Shown: piece by piece, positions 1 through 6,733 of the stretch
Layout: each line of letters starts with the position of its first letter
Numbering within the stretch: position 1 is the first letter of the stretch
Assembly: GCA_937926355.1 (NCBI GenBank)
Contig: CALAZP010000276.1
Span: forward strand, 8,094-72,093
Direction: 5' to 3'
Length of the DNA: 64,000 bases
Source: an uncultured Saprospirales bacterium
GTDB taxonomy: Bacteria > Bacteroidota > Bacteroidia > Chitinophagales > Saprospiraceae
Position numbers and translations under genes: made by a program
Notes under the pieces: model-generated
What the model was told of the DNA's origin: nothing
The model's database searches: none
What the model saw: the letters and a program-made list of their open reading frames with translations, nothing else

Positions 1-335
1 GGAATTTTATCAACCGGCCACCCTAATATTGCAATGGCCATCAAAGGAGACCCCCCCATGGCATAGATATCACTAATGGCATTCGTAGCAGCAATCCTTC
101 CAAAATCAAAAGGGCTGTCTACAATAGGCATGAAAAAATCTGTTGTACTTACAATACATTGCTCATTATCTATCTGCATGACTGCCGCATCATCCCTTTT
201 ATCATTACCAACTAATAAATTTTTAAAGTTTAAATAGGTGGATTCTTCACCAATAATTTTACTTAATAAACCAGGTGAAATTTTACATCCACATCCAGCA
301 CCATGGCTGTATTGAGTTAACTTTAAATCATCCAT
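1..335 (-). CDS. selD: Selenide, water dikinase (selenophosphate synthetase), N-terminal part
   Basis: Makes selenophosphate from selenide and ATP. Only the first 111 residues are present; the gene runs off the left edge. HGAGCGCK (residues 11-18) is the conserved catalytic loop, with Cys15 and Cys17 both encoded as TGT, so this is the cysteine form and not a selenoprotein. The later stretches [11 protein letters not shown] and [11 protein letters not shown] match the nucleotide/Mg site of the family. The ATG (333-335) follows the mnmH stop codon with no base between them, so the two genes are almost certainly one operon. SelD would supply selenophosphate to MnmH. No selA or selB is visible here, so the sequence supports tRNA selenation only. 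Confidence 0.95.
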   Translation of the reverse strand, partial: MDDLKLTQYSHGAGCGCKISPGLLSKIIGEESTYLNFKNLLVGNDKRDDAAVMQIDNEQCIVSTTDFFMPIVDSPFDFGRIAATNAISDIYAMGGSPLMAIAILGWPVDKI

Positions 336-1337
336 TTATCTTATTATTTCGCTTATAATTTGATCCATCTGTTGTCCAGAAGCCAAAATAGTTTTTTCAA
401 TTTTACCCTTTTGTTTTGACAAGCTATTTTGATAAGCTTTATCATAGTAGGTTAAAGCAACATCGGCAGCGGCGTAATAGTTTTCCTCACTCAAATACTG
501 TAAAGCCAACTTTAAATTTTGCCCTCCTAACCTTTTCACAATCTTTTGAAATGCCGCTTCTAAAGCATTGTTTCCAAATTTTGAATATTCCTTCACAAGA
601 AAGTGAATCCGATCTTTTTTTTCATAGTGAATGAAAGTAATAGGAGCTTCATTCATTTTTTGCCAAAATTCATCTGGAATATACACTCTCCCTATTGATT
701 TACTCTCGTTTTCAATCCAAATAGTTTTTAGTGGATCCAAACTCCACAATACTTCAAATAAATTATTCTCAAACTGTTCAACACTTGGTTGTTCTAATTC
801 TCCTAAAAACCCAAATGCAGAACCTTTATGATGAGCTAAGGCCTCCAAATCAATAATTTGCTCTCCCCTTTCCTCTAATTTATTTAGCAAGATGGTTTTT
901 TTAGAACCAGTAGGCCCACCTATAATCTTTAATTTAAGTGAAGAATTTTTCATAAATTCTTTAATAAACTGCCGATAACTCTTATAGCCCCCTTTTAAAA
1001 TGCTTGTTTTTATTCCTACTAAATTAGATAACCATCCAACACTTGAACTCCGCATTCCACCCCTCCAACAATGCAAAATCATTTCCTCATTTTTTGAAAG
1101 GTTGAGTAAGCCTTCGGCAAAACTATCCAGATCTTTTCCGATAAGTTTTAATCCTTTTAGTATGGCCATTTCTTTACCTTCTCTTTTATAAGCTGTCCCA
1201 ATAGCTTTCCTCTCTTCGTCTGTAAAAAGTGGATAATTAATTGCCGTTGGAATATGGCCTTGTTCATATTCTGTAGGTGACCTTACATCAATTAATTTGA
1301 TCTTTTTGTCTAACTCTAAAAAGTCAATTATTTCCAT
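336..1337 (-). CDS. mnmH: tRNA 2-selenouridine synthase (SelU/YbbB)
   Basis: Replaces sulfur by selenium in 2-thiouridine at the tRNA wobble position, using selenophosphate. Residues 1-130 are a rhodanese domain with the family motif CWRGGMRSSS, catalytic Cys90. A P-loop domain follows. Its Walker A reads GPTGSKKT (141-148), whereas the usual form is GxTGxGKT; the glycine before the invariant lysine is replaced by Lys146. The remaining landmarks (IDLEALAHHKGSAFG, QPSVEQFENNL) are normal. Length 333 aa is slightly short for the family. It sits directly upstream of selD with no spacer. The function call is secure; whether the altered P-loop is fully active cannot be judged from sequence. Confidence 0.94.
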   Translation of the reverse strand: MEIIDFLELDKKIKLIDVRSPTEYEQGHIPTAINYPLFTDEERKAIGTAYKREGKEMAILKGLKLIGKDLDSFAEGLLNLSKNEEMILHCWRGGMRSSSVGWLSNLVGIKTSILKGGYKSYRQFIKEFMKNSSLKLKIIGGPTGSKKTILLNKLEERGEQIIDLEALAHHKGSAFGFLGELEQPSVEQFENNLFEVLWSLDPLKTIWIENESKSIGRVYIPDEFWQKMNEAPITFIHYEKKDRIHFLVKEYSKFGNNALEAAFQKIVKRLGGQNLKLALQYLSEENYYAAADVALTYYDKAYQNSLSKQKGKIEKTILASGQQMDQIISEIIR

Positions 1338-1392
1338 AATACCAAAAAATAGGTCATTTTTGTCAGTATTTTAACATCTCTTACCAATCAAA

Positions 1393-2985
1393 ATGAAAAG
1401 TATAAATATACCCTATAATAATGTAAGTCAGCTATCCTCGAAAGATATTGCCTATGCTACAAGAGACAAAAGATTAATTCCCTTTTATAACTTACCATTT
1501 GATTTGCCTTCTTTTGAAAAAGCGATTGAGGAACGCAAAAAATTCGCCATCGACAGAAGTTTATTAGTCAAGGTTTTACAAAATCAAGGACAGCATCTTG
1601 ATTTAAGTAAAAAAACTCAAGAAAATATTTCTGCTCTAGCAGATAATAACACTTTTACCATAGTCACAGCTCACCAACCAAGCTTATTTACTGGGCCATT
1701 GTATTATATCTATAAAATTATTTCTACCATTAACCTTTGTAAAAAATTATCTGAAGAGTATACCAATTATAGATTTATCCCAGTATTTGTAAGTGGAGCA
1801 GAAGATCATGATTTCGAGGAGGTAAATAGCGCCAGATTATTCAACAAAGTTATCCAATGGAAAACGCAGCAAACGGGTGCTGTAGGAATGATGACTTTGG
1901 AAAATTTTGATCAGGTTTTAGCCGAATTAAATGAAATTTTGGGAGATAGAGAGGAAGCCAAAAACCTTTTTGAAGTTATCGAATCCTGCTTTAAAGGGGT
2001 TGATACGTATGGTAAGGGGGCTATGAGATTGGTTAATCACCTTTTTAGGGATTATGGATTAGTGGTATTGGATATGAACCAGACTGAATTTAAAAGAGCA
2101 TTTTTACCAATATTGAAAAAGGAAATTTTTGAACAATCGTCTAAAAAATTAGTAGAACAAGTCCAAGAGGAATTGAATGAATTAGGTTTTTCTTCTCAAG
2201 CTTTTGTTCGACCTATAAATGTATTTTACATGCATGCTGGTATAAGAGCTAGAATTGAATTGACTGTAGAAGGAAATTTTAATATTGTAGGAACCAACCT
2301 TCAATATACGCCTAAAGAAATGGAAGAAGAGCTTGATGATTACCCCGAAAGATTTAGTCCAAATGTTGTCTTACGCCCTATCTATCAAGAAAAAATATTA
2401 CCTAATTTAGCCTATGTTGGTGGTGGTGGTGAAATTGCATATTGGCTCGAAAGAAAAAAGCAATTTGAATATTTCAATACCTTTTTTCCTATTCTAGTTC
2501 GCCGAAATTCAGTGCTATGGATAGATGAAAGTTCGGCAGGTAAATTTCAAAAAATGGGGTTTGACCTCATTGAAATTTTTGAAGACTTACACCAGCTTCA
2601 GAAAAAATATGTCGAAATCAATAGTTCTGTTCAGGTCAGCATCGATACTGAGAAGGAAATGGTGAGAAAAGCATTCCAATTAATAACTAAAAAAGCCAAA
2701 GAGATTGATCCTACTTTAGAGAAGAAATTTTTAGCTGAAGAATCTAAGAATCTTAAAAGTTTAGATCAATTGGGAGATCGTCTGGTAAAAGCCGAGAAAC
2801 AAAAACACGAGGTAACATTAAATCAGCTTCAGAAGATAAATATAAAATTCTTCCCTAATGGGGGTCTTCAAGAAAGAGTTGAAAATTTCATACCTTTTTA
2901 CTTAAAGTACGGAGAAGAATTTTTTGAGATTCTTTTCAAAGAATTAGATCCGTTAAAAGAAGGATTTGTTCTTATAGAAGCATAA
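1393..2985 (+). CDS. bshC: Bacillithiol biosynthesis cysteine-adding enzyme
   Basis: Adds cysteine to glucosaminyl-malate in the last step of bacillithiol synthesis (BshA and BshB are not in the window). The 530 aa length is usual for BshC. The N-terminal nucleotide-binding core carries VTAHQPSLFTGPLYYIYKI (about residues 94-112), the counterpart of the family's TGQQPGLFGGP signature, and FVSGAEDHDFEEV (about 135-147). A charged helical region near residues 410-490 matches the coiled-coil part of the family. It is divergent from mnmH across 55 bases, and its TAA directly abuts the stop of the convergent RidA gene. Cytoplasmic; the call is firm. Confidence 0.92.
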   Translation: MKSINIPYNNVSQLSSKDIAYATRDKRLIPFYNLPFDLPSFEKAIEERKKFAIDRSLLVKVLQNQGQHLDLSKKTQENISALADNNTFTIVTAHQPSLFTGPLYYIYKIISTINLCKKLSEEYTNYRFIPVFVSGAEDHDFEEVNSARLFNKVIQWKTQQTGAVGMMTLENFDQVLAELNEILGDREEAKNLFEVIESCFKGVDTYGKGAMRLVNHLFRDYGLVVLDMNQTEFKRAFLPILKKEIFEQSSKKLVEQVQEELNELGFSSQAFVRPINVFYMHAGIRARIELTVEGNFNIVGTNLQYTPKEMEEELDDYPERFSPNVVLRPIYQEKILPNLAYVGGGGEIAYWLERKKQFEYFNTFFPILVRRNSVLWIDESSAGKFQKMGFDLIEIFEDLHQLQKKYVEINSSVQVSIDTEKEMVRKAFQLITKKAKEIDPTLEKKFLAEESKNLKSLDQLGDRLVKAEKQKHEVTLNQLQKINIKFFPNGGLQERVENFIPFYLKYGEEFFEILFKELDPLKEGFVLIEA

Positions 2986-3504
2986 TTAATTTTCAATTTC
3001 AACGACCATTTCAATTTCTACAGCTATGTTCCTAGGGAGAGAACCCATTCCTACTGCAGCTCTAGCATGTTTCCCTTTAGTGCCGAATATTTCCACCATT
3101 AGATCTGAAAATCCATTTATGACTTCAGGATGATTTTCGAAATCTGCAGTTGCATTAACCATTCCTAAAACTTTTACAATTCTTTTTACTCTATCAAGCG
3201 TACCGAGATAGTCTTTCAGAACTGCAAGTTGATTTATAGCAGTTAATCTTGCTGCATCATAACCCTCTTCAATGGTTAAATCCTGACCAATTTTACCTGT
3301 AATGTACCCTCCTTGGGGTAAGGATGGTCCCTTTCCTGCTAAAAATAATAAGTTTCCAGTTTGAACGACATTAACATAATTACCGACTGGTGTAGCTACT
3401 ATAGGCAACTCAATTCCCAATTGAATTAATTTTTCTTCAGGATTATTTTGGGCTTGAATTACACCAAAAAAGAAAAGTAAAAAGGTTATTTGAATCAATT
3501 TCAT
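2986..3504 (-). CDS. RidA (YjgF/UK114) family protein with signal peptide
   Basis: Member of the Rid family, whose RidA branch hydrolyses reactive enamine/imine intermediates. The translation opens with a typical signal peptide (MKLIQITFLLFFFGVIQAQ), so this copy is exported, unlike cytosolic RidA. The Rid fold is visible in LLFLAGKGP, GKIGQDLTIEEGYDAAR and HARAAVGMGSLPRNIAVEIEM; the arginine in HARAAVG corresponds to the substrate-carboxylate arginine of RidA. I chose ATG at 3504; TTG and GTG codons lie 6 and 3 bases upstream. It follows accD by 16 bases on the same strand and is probably cotranscribed. The substrate of exported Rid proteins is unknown to me, so the specific activity is open. 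Confidence 0.85.
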   Translation of the reverse strand: MKLIQITFLLFFFGVIQAQNNPEEKLIQLGIELPIVATPVGNYVNVVQTGNLLFLAGKGPSLPQGGYITGKIGQDLTIEEGYDAARLTAINQLAVLKDYLGTLDRVKRIVKVLGMVNATADFENHPEVINGFSDLMVEIFGTKGKHARAAVGMGSLPRNIAVEIEMVVEIEN

Positions 3505-3520
3505 CACCAAAATTTTATAT

Positions 3521-4387
3521 TTAAATACTTGTTTCTTGGTTTAATGGAGAATCAAAAAGTACCAATAAATCGGAAATGGTCTCCTTTAAGTCTTTTCTAT
3601 CCACGATGAAATCGAGAAAACCATTTTCCAAAAGAAACTCAGACCTTTGGAAACCTTCAGGAAGATCTCTTTTGATTGTTTCTTTAATTACCCGGGGTCC
3701 TGCAAAACCAATTAAAGCATTAGGTTCAGCAAAATTTAAATCACCTAACATCGCATAAGAAGCAGTTACCCCCCCGGTAGTTGGATCAGTAAGTAGAGAC
3801 CAATACGGGATACCTTCATCAGCAAGTAAGGTAAGTTTGGCGGATGTTTTGGCCATTTGCATTAAAGAAAACGCAGCTTCCATCATTCTAGCCCCTCCTG
3901 ATTTAGAAATCAATAAAAATGGGATTCTTTTTTCTAAACAATAATCAATGGATTTAGATATTTTTTCACCCACTACAGAACCCATACTGCCTCCAATAAA
4001 TTCAAAATCCATAGCTGCTATGAGGAGGTTCTTTCGGTTACATTTACCTACTGCAACACACATAGCATCATTCAAATCAGTCTTTTCGTAAGCTTCTTCA
4101 AGCCGTTTGGCATATGGTTTGAGATCAGTAAAATTCAATATATCTACAGACCGCATTTCAGAAAGAATAGTTTCGTAAGGTCCATCAAAAATGAGTTCGA
4201 AGTAATCACTTGACTTTATCCGAACGTGAAAATTACATTTTTTACATTTGAAAAAATTTTCCTTAAGGTCTTTTATAGTGCTTGTTTCCTTGCATTCAGG
4301 GCACTGATACCACAATCCTTCTGGAGCCTCCTTTTTATTCCTAGTAGCAGTTTGAATTCCATTTTTTAGCCGTTTGAACCATCCCAT
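3521..4387 (-). CDS. accD: Acetyl-CoA carboxylase carboxyltransferase subunit beta
   Basis: Beta half of the carboxyltransferase that makes malonyl-CoA for fatty acid synthesis. An N-terminal zinc ribbon (CPEC and CKKC, about residues 28-52) is followed by the crotonase-like carboxyltransferase core, including KSGGARMMEAAFSLMQMAKT, DPTTGGVTASYAMLGD and GFAGPRVI. The 288 aa length is usual. The likely start is ATG at 4387 (MGWFKRLKNG), six bases inside a possible TTG start at 4393. A good Bacteroidota-type promoter lies upstream (4435-4465). The RidA gene follows on the same strand. Its partner gene accA is not in the window. Confidence 0.96.
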   Translation of the reverse strand: MGWFKRLKNGIQTATRNKKEAPEGLWYQCPECKETSTIKDLKENFFKCKKCNFHVRIKSSDYFELIFDGPYETILSEMRSVDILNFTDLKPYAKRLEEAYEKTDLNDAMCVAVGKCNRKNLLIAAMDFEFIGGSMGSVVGEKISKSIDYCLEKRIPFLLISKSGGARMMEAAFSLMQMAKTSAKLTLLADEGIPYWSLLTDPTTGGVTASYAMLGDLNFAEPNALIGFAGPRVIKETIKRDLPEGFQRSEFLLENGFLDFIVDRKDLKETISDLLVLFDSPLNQETSI

Positions 4388-4434
4388 TAGCAAAATTTTT
4401 TATGTTGAACCTTCTCCTCAAACTAATTAATGTA

Positions 4435-4465
4435 CAAAAATAACCTTAAAGATTAAGTTGTCAAA
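4435..4465 (-). promoter_or_regulatory. Promoter for accD (Bacteroidota -33/-7 type)
   Basis: Reading the minus strand, TTTG (4465-4462) is followed after exactly 19 bases by TATTTTTG (4442-4435). This is a full match to the Bacteroidota primary-sigma consensus TTTG, about 19 bases, TAnnTTTG. The predicted transcription start is near 4428, giving a leader of about 40 nt before the accD ATG at 4387. Confidence 0.65.
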
Positions 4466-4496
4466 TAATGATTAATTTGGAGGAAAAAAAAATAGG

Positions 4497-5906
4497 ATGA
4501 GAAAACTTCCACTGCATTGGAAAATTGTCATTGGCTTGTTTCTAGGAATCATTTACTCCTTGATTTCCAGTTATTTAGGATGGAATAAATTTACTCAAAA
4601 TTGGATTGATCCCTTTGGCACCATATTTATTAGGCTTTTAAAATTTATTGCCGTGCCTTTGGTTCTCTTTTCAATTATTTCTGGAGTTTCTGGTTTGCCG
4701 GATCCTTCCAAACTGGGTAGAATGGGATTGAAAACATTATTTGCCTATTTGGTCACTACAGTGACTTCAGTGGGGCTAGGTTTGTTTTTAGTAAATACTC
4801 TTGCCCCGGGTAGTTATATCAACGAAGAACAACGAACCAAAAATAGAATAAAATATGAATTATGGGTTGAAAATACTGAAGGTGTAGAAATTCTAGATGG
4901 TAAAAACTTTCTAAGAGACCCTGATAATAATAATCTGGTAGAGGATGCTAGAATGGAATATTTGGGGGATGAGAATAATGAAGTGGTACAAAAAAGAATG
5001 GAATCTGCTGAAAAAATGAAAGAGTCTGGTCCATTGGATTTTTTTGTAGACTTTGTGCCTGATAATATTTTTGTAGCTCTTTCTGATGGAAGTAAAATGC
5101 TGCAAGTAATCTTTTTCGCCATTTTTTTTGGAGTTGTTCTCATTCTATTGCCCAAAGATAAAACTGGACCTCTCATTAAAGGTATAGATGCAATCAATGA
5201 AGTTTTTCTTAAAATGGTTGGAATTGTAATGGAAGGGGCACCATTTTTTGTATTTGCCCTAATGGCAGGAGTGATTTCCAAAATGGCGAACACTCCTTCT
5301 GAGGTTTTACAAATCTTTAAGGGTTTATTAAGCTATTCTTTGGTATTAACAATTGGGTTATTGATTATGATTTTAGTTTTTTATCCCTTTGTTTTAAAGT
5401 TATTCATTCCAGAACTGAAGTATATGGAATTTTTCAGAAGGGTCAGTCCTGCACAATTCCTAGCTTTTTCAACCAGCTCTTCTGCTGCTACCCTACCCGT
5501 TACTATGGAATGTGTCAAGGATAACTTGGGGGTTTCCTCTAACGTATCCAATTTTGTTTTACCGATAGGTGCAACAGTAAATATGGATGGTACAAGTCTT
5601 TATCAAGCAGTAGCAGTAGTCTTTATGGCTCAAATGCACTTAGTAGATTTGACCATAGCACAGCAACTTACCATAGTACTTACAGCTACACTGGCTTCAA
5701 TAGGTTCAGCAGCGGTCCCTAGTGCAGGGCTTGTTATGATGATTATTGTCCTACAATCAGTTGGGCTAAACCCCGCATGGATAGCTATAATTTTTCCAGT
5801 TGATCGAATACTAGATATGATAAGGACTATTGTCAACGTTACAGGTGATATTACTGTTTCTACATTGATTGCTAAGTCAGAAAATGAGTTAAAATTACCT
5901 TCTTAA
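4497..5906 (+). CDS. Dicarboxylate/amino acid:cation symporter (DAACS family)
   Basis: Inner-membrane symporter of the GltP/DctA family, importing acidic amino acids or C4-dicarboxylates with Na+ or H+. Family landmarks in order: the serine-rich hairpin SSSAATLP (about 329-336), NMDGT (about 359-363), the second hairpin LASIGSAAVPSAG, and DRILDMIRTIVNVTGD. At 469 aa it is longer than the usual 410-430. The extra length is an acidic, charged loop of about 85 residues (roughly 105-190) between early membrane helices. A GGAGG lies 13 bases before the ATG. The stop overlaps the next gene as TAATG, so the two are probably coupled. The substrate is not predictable. Confidence 0.9.
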   Translation: MRKLPLHWKIVIGLFLGIIYSLISSYLGWNKFTQNWIDPFGTIFIRLLKFIAVPLVLFSIISGVSGLPDPSKLGRMGLKTLFAYLVTTVTSVGLGLFLVNTLAPGSYINEEQRTKNRIKYELWVENTEGVEILDGKNFLRDPDNNNLVEDARMEYLGDENNEVVQKRMESAEKMKESGPLDFFVDFVPDNIFVALSDGSKMLQVIFFAIFFGVVLILLPKDKTGPLIKGIDAINEVFLKMVGIVMEGAPFFVFALMAGVISKMANTPSEVLQIFKGLLSYSLVLTIGLLIMILVFYPFVLKLFIPELKYMEFFRRVSPAQFLAFSTSSSAATLPVTMECVKDNLGVSSNVSNFVLPIGATVNMDGTSLYQAVAVVFMAQMHLVDLTIAQQLTIVLTATLASIGSAAVPSAGLVMMIIVLQSVGLNPAWIAIIFPVDRILDMIRTIVNVTGDITVSTLIAKSENELKLPS

Positions 5907-6682
5907 TGAGAGTCGCTATGAAAAATTGGATTTTACTTTTCCTAATTTTCTATATTTCTTCTTGTATAGTTATTGAAAATCAAATCGAAGGGCTGCCTCC
6001 GGGAAAATGGAGGGGTGTAATTAAACTTGATCCTACTCCAGTTTTTAATAATCCAAAGGGAAAACCAATTGCAGGTACAATGGATTTTGAATTTAATGAA
6101 GTAGATGCAGGTGAACTACCTTTTATATTTGAAATCTCAAAATCAAAAGAACCGGGCTTACAAAACCTAAGTATCTTAAATGGAACAGATAGGATATACA
6201 CCGCTCCCATTCAAATAGGCAGAGATTTATCAACAGCTAAGGACACCATTAATATCAAATTGGAAAGTCCAGACCAATCTCTAACCGCTATTTTTGAAGA
6301 AAATATTATGGAAGGCTGGTGGGCAGGTTCAAAATTTATTGCATGGTATGGTAAGGATTACCTATTTACTCAGTTGAAAAAGGACCCCATCAGGAATACA
6401 TCTGGTGAATATCCGATTGAGATAAATTTTCAAGGAATAGAGCAAGTTCAGTTTGGTCAATTAACCCTTCTTCAAGAGGAAAATCAAATCTCTGGAGAAA
6501 TAAAATTTGAGGAAAAGCATATTAAACTACAAGGGAATATTCAAAAAGATAAAATCTATTTAAGCGGAGTTAATGGATCTCATGCCGTTTTGTTACAGGC
6601 CAAAATAAACTCAAATGGTTTCATATATGGATCATATAGAGATTTAAACCAAAGAGTTGGTTTTTGGAAAATAACTATATAA
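5906..6682 (+). CDS. Lipoprotein resembling the N-terminal part of TlpA-family proteins, no thioredoxin domain
   Basis: The signal peptide ends in ISSC, a lipobox, so this is probably a lipoprotein. The 258 aa form two beta-rich halves. The first (GKWRGVIKL, ELPFIFEI, LNGTDRI) and the second (GEYPIEINFQG, ISGEIKFEE, LQGNIQKDKIYLSG, NGSHAVLLQAKI) follow the two repeats that precede the thioredoxin domain in many Bacteroidota TlpA-like proteins. The protein ends where the thioredoxin fold would begin, and no CxxC is present. This assignment is my recognition of the pattern, not a search result. It overlaps the upstream symporter stop by one base (TAATG); a second ATG at 5918 is an alternative start. 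Function unknown. Confidence 0.6.
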   Translation: MRVAMKNWILLFLIFYISSCIVIENQIEGLPPGKWRGVIKLDPTPVFNNPKGKPIAGTMDFEFNEVDAGELPFIFEISKSKEPGLQNLSILNGTDRIYTAPIQIGRDLSTAKDTINIKLESPDQSLTAIFEENIMEGWWAGSKFIAWYGKDYLFTQLKKDPIRNTSGEYPIEINFQGIEQVQFGQLTLLQEENQISGEIKFEEKHIKLQGNIQKDKIYLSGVNGSHAVLLQAKINSNGFIYGSYRDLNQRVGFWKITI

Positions 6683-6733
6683 TTACAAATTTTTATTATT
6701 TTCAATTTTAATTAAAAAAGAGAGATTATAAAT

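Noticed and set aside
1..335. Selenocysteine in SelD
   Set aside because: The active-site positions are TGT cysteine codons, and no in-frame TGA occurs.
4394..4496. tRNA or small RNA in the roughly 100-base gaps (4394-4496, 34237-34341, 57933-58033, 60034-60151)
   Set aside because: No cloverleaf, TTCGA arm or stable hairpin with T-run could be found; these gaps hold only promoter-like AT-rich sequence.
4814..5293. 159-codon open frame on the minus strand inside the symporter gene
   Set aside because: Antisense to a well-conserved membrane protein; low-complexity translation with no family features.
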